From Ferroacidibacillus organovorans (GTDB lineage Bacteria > Bacillota > Bacilli > Alicyclobacillales > SLC66), in assembly GCF_001642725.1 (NCBI RefSeq), contig NZ_LSUQ01000021.1, positions 1 to 43,427 of the forward strand: DNA of 43,427 nt. Reading direction: 5' to 3'. The notes below the pieces were generated by a model. It searched no databases and was not told the DNA's origin. It saw only the letters and a program-made list of their open reading frames with translations. The position numbers and the translations under genes are program-made. Below, piece by piece: positions 34,764 to 42,851 of the stretch. Position 1 is the stretch's first letter, and the number at the start of each line of letters is the position of its first letter.

Positions 34764-35665
34764 CATTCATGGATTGCTCGACTTGATGATATGTTTTCAG
34801 TGATAAACTGGATAAAAAGGTCTGTCGCCCGCGTTCGAAATCTGGAATTCGGCAATACATAATACAATTCTCTGATCACGGGAGAATTTTTTAGAGTAAA
34901 CGATTTTAAAAAGTCGTATTGAAGTTCTTTACGAATGGCCCATTTGGAAATCAAGGAAACGCCAAGTCCCGCTTCCACCGCTTCTTTGATCACTTGCGAA
35001 CTCCCAAACTCCATCGTGGAGCGAGGCATGAATCCCTGTGTTTCAAACAATCGATCCGTGACATCGCGCGTACCCGACCCTCGCTCACGCAGAATCCATG
35101 TCTCATTTCGCAAGTCATACAACTCGATTTCTTGCTTATCCATGATGGGGTGTGCAGGTGAAACAATACCGACCATTTCATCCTTCGCAAAGGATCGCGT
35201 GATCAAACCTGATGTATCAAATGATCCTTCAATGATTCCTATGTCCAATTCGTGGCGAAGCACTTGATCGACAATCCGACGTGAATTTTTAATTGTAATC
35301 TTAGGGATGATGTCAGAATAACGCGTGATGAAATCCTGAATCATCTTCGGCAAGAGATATTCTCCAAACGTATATCCCGAGCCAATTGAAAGTTCGCCCT
35401 TTGCTGTATGTGTCAAATCATCCATTAATCTTTTGATCAACTCATATTGAACAACGATTGTTTTTGCTTGCGTGTATAAAATTTCACCCGCTTTTGTGAG
35501 TCGAACATATCTGTTCGATCGCTCAAACAGTAAAACACCATACTTTTTTTCAAGAACTTGAATCTCACGGCTGACGGCGGATTGGGTCAAATGCAACTCT
35601 GCCGCTGCTTTGGTAAAACTATTTTTTTCAGCGATCATAATAAATGTGCGCAGCAGATCGTCCAT
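34763..35665 (-). CDS. LysR-family transcriptional regulator
   Basis: 300 residues: an N-terminal winged helix-turn-helix (FTKAAAELHLTQSAVSREIQVLEKKYGVLLFER, residues about 17-49) and a C-terminal effector-binding domain beginning near residue 88 (GELSIGSGYTFGEYLLP). It is of the CysL/CbbR-like branch by its general pattern; the effector is unknown. AAGGAGG lies five bases before ATG 35665. It lies directly upstream of the ABC uptake operon on the same strand, so it may control that operon, although LysR regulators are usually divergent from their targets. Composition is AT-rich, as for the uptake genes. Confidence 0.9.
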   Translation of the reverse strand: MDDLLRTFIMIAEKNSFTKAAAELHLTQSAVSREIQVLEKKYGVLLFERSNRYVRLTKAGEILYTQAKTIVVQYELIKRLMDDLTHTAKGELSIGSGYTFGEYLLPKMIQDFITRYSDIIPKITIKNSRRIVDQVLRHELDIGIIEGSFDTSGLITRSFAKDEMVGIVSPAHPIMDKQEIELYDLRNETWILRERGSGTRDVTDRLFETQGFMPRSTMEFGSSQVIKEAVEAGLGVSLISKWAIRKELQYDFLKSFTLKNSPVIRELYYVLPNSRFRTRATDLFIQFITENISSSRAIHE

Positions 35666-35842
35666 ACCGTCCTCCTTGCCAACAAACTCTTTTTTAAATA
35701 TAGTGACATTTATATCGTCTATTGTACATCATGAAATTGCAGATCGTCTCCCTTCCTTCACGTCAAGGTCAATAGCGATGATGTGCCACTATCGTTTAAT
35801 CGTCAACATTCGAAAACGGTGCCGTACCCCGGTTCTCTGTCA

Positions 35843-36640
35843 TCACGCATCCCACGCCCCTATCCCTTGCAGCGCGCGAAGCGCCTCAAGCGTCGTGTGC
35901 ACATCCTGCCACGTGCCGTCCTCACTCGCAAACCGCCCATCCGCCTGTTGCAGGTTCATCAGACGCCGCACGGCGGCATCCACAAGCGTATGGTCGCGCG
36001 AGACGCCGTGCAGACAGAGAGCGTTTACCATCCACGCGAGTTGACTCGCCTCAAGAATCGCAAGCCTTTTTTCAAGTCCGGCCAGAAGTGCGTTTGCGCA
36101 CTCGATTTCGCCAACTCCAAAAAGGAAACCCGCAGCCAGCCAGTGCGCGTGAAAATAGGTTGGAAATCGGCCATCCTGCCCCAGATGATCTACGAGAAAA
36201 TGAGCTGACGCAGTGAGACGCTCGTCATCGCGCGCCGCAGTTGCGAGCCAAAACCCCGCATTCGAAGTCAGATAAAGCGTTGCCTCAAGCACCCCTGGTT
36301 TCGCCCACGGCGGCGCAATCGCGCTGTATGTTTCATCCTCTTGAAAAGAGCCGTCCTCCTGGCGGCGCGACCACAAAAAGGTGCGGGCGCGTTCGACGAT
36401 CTGACCTTCCGTAACGCCCAGCTGTTCAAGAACCGCCAAATGATAGCAAGTGGCATCCAGCGAGTGCGCGCCTGCATCCCAGAATGGCGCAAAACTTCCA
36501 TCCTGGCGCTGCCGATCAGCGATTTCTTTTAACACCACGTCAAGTGCAGGGCAATTTCCCAAAAAAACCTGCAGACGCGCCTGCTCAACAGCGTTTCCGT
36601 TCGCGACCAAAAACTCAATTGCAGACGCTCTGTTAGCCAT
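35843..36640 (-). CDS. Soluble alpha/alpha-toroid protein (prenyltransferase/squalene-cyclase repeat-like)
   Basis: 265 residues with repeated helix-pair units, each with a DGSF/DGRF turn: QDGSFAPFWDAGAHSLDATC, EDGSFQEDETYSAI, DGRFPTYFHAHWLAAGFLFG and DGRFASEDGTWQDVHTTLEA. This is the terpenoid-cyclase/prenyltransferase toroid signature. There is no signal peptide, no membrane segment and no DxDD motif as in squalene-hopene cyclases, so substrate and activity are open. ATG 36640 lies five bases after the stop of the upstream membrane protein gene; AAAGGGTGAG within that gene's end is its binding site. It is the last gene of the GntR-DUF1648 unit. Confidence 0.75.
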   Translation of the reverse strand: MANRASAIEFLVANGNAVEQARLQVFLGNCPALDVVLKEIADRQRQDGSFAPFWDAGAHSLDATCYHLAVLEQLGVTEGQIVERARTFLWSRRQEDGSFQEDETYSAIAPPWAKPGVLEATLYLTSNAGFWLATAARDDERLTASAHFLVDHLGQDGRFPTYFHAHWLAAGFLFGVGEIECANALLAGLEKRLAILEASQLAWMVNALCLHGVSRDHTLVDAAVRRLMNLQQADGRFASEDGTWQDVHTTLEALRALQGIGAWDA

Positions 36641-36645
36641 CTCGC

Positions 36646-37767
36646 TCACCCTTTCTTTACGTGAGGTACTAAAAGGATACTGACAACCACGACCACGACA
36701 ACGCCGCCAAGCAGCACCCATGAAAGCGGATGTGCAAAATTCGCAGTAAAGCCTACGCCGAATCGCTTTTCAACCAGCCAACGCGGGTCCTCACGATTGA
36801 AGTAAAAAGCACCGAGCACCCAATTGGCATCATCATCCCGGCGCACAACGCGAGCAGATTCCGATCCCTGCGCGACCCCGTCAGACGCCTTTCGCGTAAA
36901 GCTGCCCAGCATAAAAATCAAGACGATTATACCCGCAACGATCGGAAGCATGGTGGTCAGCATCATGGTACTCGGCGCTTTAGAAATTACGCCCCACATG
37001 GACAGTTCGCCCAAAAAAAGGCTTGCGTTCACAAACGCGATCAGAAGCCAACTTGCGTGAAACAAGCGCTTCATGCGCAAGGTGATGCGTTGCGCTGATC
37101 CGACCGGATCGGCGGGATCGAGATTGCCGCTTGTTTGAAGCGTCGCGCGCTGTAAAACGATCATGAGTATGAACAGACCAAGCCCTAGAAACGACAATGT
37201 AAAGACGCTCATGAACGACTTTGTGGCAAACCCGTTTGCGACACCGCGCACGTTAAAGTGAACTGGAAATACATGTGGAATCTGCGGATAGCGCAGGATG
37301 CCAGCCGCAAATCCAGCAAGCAGGAGTACAACCGTTGGCAACGACCACTTCCACGAAACCGCCTTTCGCCGTGTCGCTCCATGTGTATCGACCGTGATGA
37401 CCTGTCGGTACCCATCCATCCACCGTTCATCGCGTTTTGTTCGCAGCAAAGCGCGATGAATGGTATAGTACAGCGCAAAATCAAGAAAGAGCGGCATGAG
37501 CGGAAGCATCAAAGCCACCATTTCCAGTGTTGTTCCGCGCAGGCCAAAACGCCAGAGCGCGCTCCACGCTGCGACACAAATAAGAAACACAAAAAACAGG
37601 CCCCGCGCATACGTTTTTTTTGCCTTTCGCACAGCCGGATCCTGCAAACGATCAGGCGGAACGCGGACACCAAAAGGAACGGTTGGCTCGACGACTTTCG
37701 GCATGATCCACTGCAAAACAAGGATCAACAGCGTGATCACGCCCATGATGATGAGAATGGGGTTCAT
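36646..37767 (-). CDS. DUF1648/DUF5808 membrane protein
   Basis: 373-residue integral membrane protein with about eight hydrophobic segments. A DUF1648-like stretch (YPQIPHVFPVHFNVRGVANGF) lies near residues 170-190, and a DUF5808-like C-terminal motif is seen in DDANWVLGAFYFNREDPRWL. Related proteins occur next to YtrA-type GntR regulators and some resemble the SdpI immunity protein family. ATG 37767 has AAGGAGGGGG at about six bases and overlaps the stop of the GntR gene (ATGA). Function is unknown; a role in membrane stress or peptide immunity is a possible inference. Confidence 0.8.
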   Translation of the reverse strand: MNPILIIMGVITLLILVLQWIMPKVVEPTVPFGVRVPPDRLQDPAVRKAKKTYARGLFFVFLICVAAWSALWRFGLRGTTLEMVALMLPLMPLFLDFALYYTIHRALLRTKRDERWMDGYRQVITVDTHGATRRKAVSWKWSLPTVVLLLAGFAAGILRYPQIPHVFPVHFNVRGVANGFATKSFMSVFTLSFLGLGLFILMIVLQRATLQTSGNLDPADPVGSAQRITLRMKRLFHASWLLIAFVNASLFLGELSMWGVISKAPSTMMLTTMLPIVAGIIVLIFMLGSFTRKASDGVAQGSESARVVRRDDDANWVLGAFYFNREDPRWLVEKRFGVGFTANFAHPLSWVLLGGVVVVVVVSILLVPHVKKG

Positions 37768-38153
37768 TGTTCCCCCTCCTTTTGCGATTGAAACGAAGCC
37801 ATGATGCCGCGAATGGCGTGGTCGATGATACCACTTGACATGCCTTTGACATGCGCCTCTGCGAGCAAAACGCGCAAACGAGCTGTCCACGCGAGTGCAA
37901 ACGAAGGATCGGCGTGCGTAAGCGAAACGATGGCGCCCGTCTTGCGATTCAGGCGCAGAATCCCTTCCTGGCGCAGCATGTCGTACGCCTTGTTAACGGT
38001 GTGGAAGTTGATCCCAAAGTCCATCGCCAACTGTCGCGTAGAGGGAAGCGATTCACCATCTTGGAGCTCCCCGCACGCTAAACCTTCGATGATTTGATCG
38101 CGAATTTGCATATAGAGCGGCGTCTCACTCTCGAGTTCCAGGCTTAAAAACAA
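37764..38153 (-). CDS. GntR-family regulator, YtrA type
   Basis: 129 residues: a GntR winged helix (YMQIRDQIIEGLACGELQDG, SLPSTRQLAMDFGINFHTVN, KAYDMLRQEGILRLN) followed by only a short helical tail, as in the YtrA subfamily, which commonly represses its own ABC or membrane-protein operon. TTG 38153 has AAAGG eight bases upstream; GTG 38162 or the more distant ATG 38198 are less likely. It overlaps the downstream DUF1648 gene by four bases. The palindrome at 38167-38185 lies just upstream, suggesting autoregulation. Confidence 0.85.
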   Translation of the reverse strand: MFLSLELESETPLYMQIRDQIIEGLACGELQDGESLPSTRQLAMDFGINFHTVNKAYDMLRQEGILRLNRKTGAIVSLTHADPSFALAWTARLRVLLAEAHVKGMSSGIIDHAIRGIMASFQSQKEGEQ

Positions 38154-38166
38154 GCGAATCACCTTT

Positions 38167-38185
38167 ATTCTATTTGTTATAGAAT
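38167..38185. promoter_or_regulatory. 7-5-7 palindrome, probable operator for the GntR regulator
   Basis: ATTCTAT (38167-38173) and ATAGAAT (38179-38185) form a perfect inverted repeat around TTGTT, in an AT-rich tract that probably includes the promoter of the GntR operon. Confidence 0.5.
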
Positions 38186-38203
38186 ATATATACATCATAT
38201 AAC

Positions 38204-38230
38204 AGAAAAAAGCACCCTATAAAGGGCGCT
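38204..38230 (-). terminator. Intrinsic terminator after the rhodanese gene
   Basis: AGCGCCCT-TTAT-AGGGTGCT on the minus strand (38230-38211) followed by a T-run; one G-T pair in the stem. Confidence 0.75.
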
Positions 38231-38318
38231 ATCCTAAAAATTTTCATCAACGCGAAGCGGAGGTTGACGACACCGCCGCGCGGGCAAATCGATCAAACCT
38301 CTGCGGCGATCATCAGGA

Positions 38319-38630
38319 CTACTCCACGTCGCCAGACCAGCCGAGCATTCCGCCGGACAGGTTTTTCACATGCTGAAACCCATTTTCCAAGAGAATTTCA
38401 CACGCGCGCGTGCTACGTCCGCCACTGCGGCAGATGATCACCGCTTCTTTATCAGCGTCGATCTCCTTAAGACGATCAGGCAATTCCCCCAGGGGGATGT
38501 TGATCGCGCCTGAAATCATTCCTTCTGCGACTTCACCTGGCTCTCGAACATCGATCAGCACCACCTTTTCCCCTGCTTTGAGCCGACGGTCGAGATCAGA
38601 CGACGTCATATTGACAACTTGTGTGCCCAC
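38319..38630 (-). CDS. Single-domain rhodanese (sulfurtransferase)
   Basis: About 103 residues with the rhodanese fold: VVLIDVREPGEVAEGMISGAINIPLGEL, then VIICRSGGRSTRACEILLENGF with the catalytic Cys in CRSGGRS (persulfide loop), and NLSGGMLGW at the end. It moves sulfane sulfur between donors and thiol acceptors. GTG 38630 has AAGGAGG nine bases upstream; the longer frame to 38720 has no such site. The gene is divergent from a DUF4395 membrane protein, which in other Bacillota is often found with sulfur-handling proteins. Confidence 0.88.
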   Translation of the reverse strand: MGTQVVNMTSSDLDRRLKAGEKVVLIDVREPGEVAEGMISGAINIPLGELPDRLKEIDADKEAVIICRSGGRSTRACEILLENGFQHVKNLSGGMLGWSGDVE

Positions 38631-38739
38631 TACATATCTCCTCCTTGTTGCGCAATCCTGAAGATCCGCTTCTGCTTGCCATGGTACCACGTTCAATCTG
38701 CCAGCGTCATCCAAGAACAACCTCGTTTCAAACTTCCAC

Positions 38740-38768
38740 TTGACGCAAACCGTTCTATGGTAGACAAT
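38740..38768 (+). promoter_or_regulatory. Candidate promoter of the DUF4395 gene
   Basis: TTGACG (38740-38745) and GACAAT (38763-38768) are 17 bases apart, about 35 bases before the start codon. Confidence 0.5.
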
Positions 38769-38803
38769 ACTGATTAAACAAGTCGGATAAAGGGGTATTT
38801 AGC

Positions 38804-39241
38804 ATGGTGAATCAAACGATACCGCGCCCGCTGACCCGGGCAAACCAATGGATCATTGTCCTGTCTGTCATCGTCTCCCTACTGCTCGGCGCCACATGGG
38901 CTCTGCTCCTGCCAATGCTCGCTGGAATCTCCGGACTGGTTTTTGGCAAAAACCCGGTCATGTTCGCGGCGAAGGCGCTACTTCGCAAACCGCTCTCCTC
39001 ATACATCCAAGAAGATCGCGCACAGCAACAGTTTAACCAGTGGATCGCCGTTTCACTACTCGCGGCAAGTTTACTCGCGACATGGTTTCACCAACACGTG
39101 CTCGCGCTTATCTTTCAGATCATGGTAGGGCTTGCCGCCGCAGTCGCGATCGCCGGGTTCTGCGTCGGTTGCTTCGTGCGGTTTCAGTGGAAACAGTACC
39201 AGTACCGCCGACGCGCAGGTCAGCTCATCTCGCGCAACTAA
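38804..39241 (+). CDS. DUF4395 membrane protein
   Basis: 145-residue protein with four hydrophobic segments. Family signatures are ANQWIIVLSVIVSLLLGATW, GKNPVMFAAKALLRKPLSSY, EDRAQQQFNQWIAVSLLAAS and GFCVGCFVRFQWKQY, the last with a conserved Cys pair (C-V-G-C). The Cys pair and frequent genomic link to rhodanese or thioredoxin-like genes suggest a role in thiol or sulfur chemistry at the membrane; this is inference. AAAGGGG lies about ten bases before ATG 38804. It is divergent from the rhodanese gene. Confidence 0.85.
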   Translation: MVNQTIPRPLTRANQWIIVLSVIVSLLLGATWALLLPMLAGISGLVFGKNPVMFAAKALLRKPLSSYIQEDRAQQQFNQWIAVSLLAASLLATWFHQHVLALIFQIMVGLAAAVAIAGFCVGCFVRFQWKQYQYRRRAGQLISRN

Positions 39242-39272
39242 ACGCTCATCACACTTAGAGGTGTGCCAAACA

Positions 39273-39311
39273 AACACCGATCGCCCTCGCGCGGTCGGTG
39301 TTACCTTTTTT
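39273..39311 (+). terminator. Terminator after the DUF4395 gene
   Basis: AACACCGA (39273-39280) pairs with TCGGTGTT (39295-39302), extended inward by CG-rich pairs, and is followed by a T-run (39306-39311). Confidence 0.8.
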
Positions 39312-39407
39312 ACCGGAAAATTCCGCTGTATTTCAGGCAGATTTCCCAGATAATCGTCAGGTTCATGAACGATGATTAAATTGGATCGACGTAGATTGAA
39401 AGGTGCG

Positions 39408-39413
39408 TATAAT
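39408..39413 (+). promoter_or_regulatory. Consensus -10 box upstream of the phosphodiester glycosidase gene
   Basis: A perfect TATAAT with no strong -35 at 16-18 bases. A transcript starting near 39420 would carry only one binding site (AAAGGAG, 39432-39438), which argues against the GTG at 39403 as start codon. Confidence 0.45.
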
Positions 39414-39444
39414 AGACTTTATTGTTTTTCTAAAGGAGACGACA

Positions 39445-40536
39445 ATCACGGAACTGGAGACTCAACAACAAGATCCGCAGACGACGCAAACAAACACCAA
39501 ACAGGAAGCGTTATCCCGAAATGTCCGCGTGAAGAAAAAACGCCGCTTGCGCAGACTCATCGGCTGGGGCATCGCGACGTTCATTGTCGGCACGATCGTC
39601 GCAACAAACGGTTTTTACAATTTGCGCTACATTCTCGCAGAAGATCTGTATACATCCCAGCACCGCTATCTCGCAAAATACCTGCTTCCGGGTTCAAGTC
39701 TATCTCAGATCGCGTATCAGTTTATGCACCCCGCGCTCGTCAATCTGTTCCCAAGCGGAACATCGCAAGACATAAGCGGCGTGCCTACGGCGAGTCAGAT
39801 TTCCAAAAGCATTCAGGTGCAGACGTTGAATGAGAATGGGTTTACCGCCTATGAGATCACCATTGCCCATCCTTCTTGGCTCCACCTGGTGAAAACCACT
39901 GGAGGACCAGCTGGACGCGGACTCACACTGCGCGAATCGATGAACCTGTATCACGCAATCGCCGGAATCAATGCAGGCGGATTCAACGATCCGGGTGGTG
40001 ACGGCAATGGCGGCACGCCGATCGGCCTGATCATTATTAACGGCAAACTGGTCAGTCCCGCGTCCTATCTTGCCGGAACGAATCAAGTCATGGGGATGTC
40101 AGCTGGCGGTAAGTGGTTTATGGGCGCCTACTCGACATCCTATATGCTTTCGCAACACGTCAAATACGCCATTCAGTTCGGTCCTGAACTGATCGCAAAC
40201 GGAAAAGTGCTGGTCACCGGCACCGACGGATGGGGATACGCGCCGCGCACGGTGATTGGCCAGAAGGCAAACGGTTCGATCGTCTTCTACGTGAACGACG
40301 GTCGCTGGGGCAACGGTTTCTGGGATGTCGGGGCATCCCTTGGTCAAGTTGCCTCGATCATGGCAAGTCAAGGTGTGGTCAATGCGTTCAACCTGGATGG
40401 CGGTGGATCGGCCACGATGATGGTCCATCTTCCAGGTAAGCCGGCGCAGCTCGTCAACACACCAGATACGAACAATCCGCCATACGGTATGCGTTTTTTG
40501 CCGGATGCATTCCTGATCATTCCACCGCGCGCGTAA
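39445..40536 (+). CDS. Phosphodiester glycosidase family (NAGPA-like) membrane-anchored protein, probable ATC start
   Basis: About 363 residues: a basic cytoplasmic N terminus, one membrane anchor (about residues 37-58, IGWGIATFIVGTIVATNGFY), then an extracellular phosphodiester-glycosidase (DUF2233) domain. Visible are GINAGGFNDPGGDGNGGTPIG, TDGWGYAPRTVIGQ, the fold's catalytic region VNAFNLDGGGSATMMV, and the end PYGMRFLPDAFLII. Relatives cleave sugar phosphodiesters of wall polymers or glycoprotein tags. The only good binding site, AAAGGAG (39432-39438), is six bases before ATC 39445, giving fMet-Thr-Glu-Leu-Glu. GTG 39403 lies inside the promoter; CTG 39454 is 15 bases off. Confidence 0.85.
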   Translation: MTELETQQQDPQTTQTNTKQEALSRNVRVKKKRRLRRLIGWGIATFIVGTIVATNGFYNLRYILAEDLYTSQHRYLAKYLLPGSSLSQIAYQFMHPALVNLFPSGTSQDISGVPTASQISKSIQVQTLNENGFTAYEITIAHPSWLHLVKTTGGPAGRGLTLRESMNLYHAIAGINAGGFNDPGGDGNGGTPIGLIIINGKLVSPASYLAGTNQVMGMSAGGKWFMGAYSTSYMLSQHVKYAIQFGPELIANGKVLVTGTDGWGYAPRTVIGQKANGSIVFYVNDGRWGNGFWDVGASLGQVASIMASQGVVNAFNLDGGGSATMMVHLPGKPAQLVNTPDTNNPPYGMRFLPDAFLIIPPRA

Positions 40537-40546
40537 AAAAGCAGTG

Positions 40547-40592
40547 AGTGCGGAGAGCGGGTGAAAGATAAGATCCGCTCTTCGCACTATTT
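40547..40592 (+). terminator. Terminator after the phosphodiester glycosidase gene
   Basis: A 14-base inverted repeat (40547-40560 with 40575-40588, one G-T pair), followed by ATTTT. Confidence 0.8.
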
Positions 40593-40721
40593 TCGTGTCA
40601 TTTTTTGTCGAATATTGCCGAAATCAACCATCTTATGGTAGATTCAATTCAAGCTTCATTTCTTTGAATCCTTTCGACTTTTCGGAAGTAGACGGCTTAT
40701 TTCGCATTAGATGCCACCGGA

Positions 40722-42764
40722 GTGATTTTCATTCTTCAACCTTTCGCGAACGTAGGCTCCCTCCCAACGAGGTGGGGCAATCGCTTTCTTTTGGTTTTTA
40801 TTCCGTCTGCTCTCGCGGCGCTCGCCATACTCGGTTTTAAACCGTCGGCATTTTTTGCGCTTTCTGCACTCGCCTTTCTCTACCTGTCAAGCCGCGTCGC
40901 AATGCGACCGTGTATCGTCTCATTGATCTTCTCTGGCGCCTGTGTCTTCTTGCTCTTTTTGCAACAGGAGATCATTCAAAAACCGTGGCACGGATTCGCC
41001 TTTCTTGCCGTCTACACAGCAGTCTTTGCAATCACCGTTCGTGAAGTCTTCATGCAACGCAGGATGGATCGTCAGCTTAAACAATCGGAACTTCACTATC
41101 GCATGATAGCCGAACACACGTCTGATCTCATCGCGATCTTTTATGAAGACGGGGAACTGTTCTATGCCTCGCCCAGCCATCTCTCACTGCTTGGGTATCA
41201 TCCTGTCGAACAGACGCATAATTTCTCTACAATGATTCATCCAGACGACTTTTCCTTTGTTCGAGATACATTTATACAAATCTATAAAACAGCAGAAGGC
41301 TTTCGCCAATTCGAGTTTCGCATCCGCACGCTCGACGGTACTTATCTCCTTCTTGAAACACACGCGACCGCGCTCGCGACAGACGGCGGTCGCAAGCAAA
41401 TTGTCGCCGTCTCGCGCGATATCACAAAACGCAGGGCTACTGAAAATGAAATGCAGACATTGGCATTTCATGACCCATTGACGCACCTTCCAAACCGTCG
41501 CCGCTTTCGCGATCACGTCCATGAGATGATTGAGCAAACGCAGGCTTCACAGACACTTTCTGCGCTCGTACTGATCGACCTTGATCGATTTAAAACGATC
41601 AACGATTCACTCGGGCACGACTTTGGCGACATGGTTTTAAAACACGTATCTGAGCGCCTGCGCAACGGTGTAAAGTCGAAAGACATGGTTGCACGCATGG
41701 GCGGCGATGAATTCACCGTGCTTTTGACGGAGATGAATTCAACTTCAGATATTGATCTGGTTTGTAAAAGGATCCTTGATGCGATCGCCTCGCCACTCTC
41801 CGTCCGTACTCACGTTCTCTACCTTACGGCAAGTCTTGGCGTCGCTTGGATCGGCAAAGAAGAAAGCGACTTTGATACGCTGATGAAACAGGCTGATATC
41901 GCAATGTATCGCTCAAAACACGTGGGAAGAAACATTGTCACGACGTTTGAGGCGACCCTGCAAGACGAGCAGACGCTTGCACTAGAACACGAACTGCGAG
42001 AAGGACTTTCCAACGGGGAGATCACCGTCTACTACCAGCCGCAAATTGATCTGTCGTCCGGGATCATTGTTGGCGTGGAGGCGTTGGTTCGTTGGCTTCA
42101 CCCCTCGCGCGGGCTACTCCCTCCAGGGGAATTTATCCAACTCGCCGAAGAGTGTGGGCTGATTGTCGAATTGGGTGAGACCGTGCTGCGCATGGCCTGT
42201 CTAGAAATGAAGCGTTGGGAACAACAAGGCATTTCGTACGAGACAGTCTGGGTAAATCTCTCGCCGCGCCAGTTCCAATCGCCTGATCTGCTCTCGTCCA
42301 TTCAAACGATTCTTCGCGAGACGGGACTTCCACCAACATCGCTTGGCCTTGAGATCACTGAGAGTCTTGCTATGAAAAACACAGATCAAATCATGAATAA
42401 ACTCCACCAGCTGCGCGACCTCGGCGTCCGCATTGCAATCGACGACTTTGGGACAGGCTATTCCTCGCTTTCATATCTGCAACAATTCCCCATCAATGTC
42501 ATCAAAGTGGACAAATCATTTACAAAACTCTCGTCGGATGAGCAGAACCCTCGCTTCATTGTGACGGCGATTTTGGCGCTCGCGCGAGAATTAAACCTGC
42601 GCGTCATCGCAGAAGGCATGGAGCACATCGAGCAGATTCACTGGATGCGTCAAGAGGGTTGCGATTATGCGCAAGGCTATGTCGTGGCGCGCCCCATGAC
42701 GCCTGAGCTACTCTCAGAAACTTACCTGGAATTGAGTGACCGCGCTCGTGAACTCGTGCACTGA
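40722..42764 (+). CDS. Membrane PAS-GGDEF-EAL protein (cyclic di-GMP turnover)
   Basis: 680 residues: four or so N-terminal membrane helices (about 20-108), a PAS domain (about 122-238; HTSDLIAIFYEDGELFYASP), a GGDEF domain (about 245-405; active site MGGDEF) and an EAL domain (about 425-665; VEALVRW, with DDFGTGYSSLSYLQQFP). All the main catalytic motifs are intact, so it may make and break cyclic di-GMP, perhaps switching with the PAS ligand. The start is uncertain: GTG 40722 overlaps the CGGAG site itself, and an in-frame ATT at 40731 is eight bases from it. No strong promoter is evident. Confidence 0.92.
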   Translation: MIFILQPFANVGSLPTRWGNRFLLVFIPSALAALAILGFKPSAFFALSALAFLYLSSRVAMRPCIVSLIFSGACVFLLFLQQEIIQKPWHGFAFLAVYTAVFAITVREVFMQRRMDRQLKQSELHYRMIAEHTSDLIAIFYEDGELFYASPSHLSLLGYHPVEQTHNFSTMIHPDDFSFVRDTFIQIYKTAEGFRQFEFRIRTLDGTYLLLETHATALATDGGRKQIVAVSRDITKRRATENEMQTLAFHDPLTHLPNRRRFRDHVHEMIEQTQASQTLSALVLIDLDRFKTINDSLGHDFGDMVLKHVSERLRNGVKSKDMVARMGGDEFTVLLTEMNSTSDIDLVCKRILDAIASPLSVRTHVLYLTASLGVAWIGKEESDFDTLMKQADIAMYRSKHVGRNIVTTFEATLQDEQTLALEHELREGLSNGEITVYYQPQIDLSSGIIVGVEALVRWLHPSRGLLPPGEFIQLAEECGLIVELGETVLRMACLEMKRWEQQGISYETVWVNLSPRQFQSPDLLSSIQTILRETGLPPTSLGLEITESLAMKNTDQIMNKLHQLRDLGVRIAIDDFGTGYSSLSYLQQFPINVIKVDKSFTKLSSDEQNPRFIVTAILALARELNLRVIAEGMEHIEQIHWMRQEGCDYAQGYVVARPMTPELLSETYLELSDRARELVH

Positions 42765-42785
42765 ACTGAAGTCGTACATCAGACG

Positions 42786-42812
42786 AACCCCACCGCGCAC
42801 CGCGGTGGGGTT
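42786..42812. terminator. Hairpin between the GGDEF-EAL and aminopeptidase genes
   Basis: A perfect 12-bp inverted repeat (42786-42797 and 42801-42812) with a 3-base loop. Flanking T or A runs are weak, so it is a probable but not ideal bidirectional terminator. Confidence 0.65.
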
Positions 42813-42851
42813 CATTTATCTTTAGTCGCGATTCTCTACGATCAACCTGAA

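Noticed and set aside
27103-35700. Integration site duplicate of the selC 3' end
   Set aside because: I looked for repeats of the last bases of the tRNA and found only chance 8-base matches; no integrase gene is visible.
40722-40733. ATT start for the GGDEF-EAL gene
   Set aside because: An in-frame ATT lies eight bases after CGGAG, but a GTG is also present in the same stretch and the site is weaker than in the MATE and glycosidase genes.
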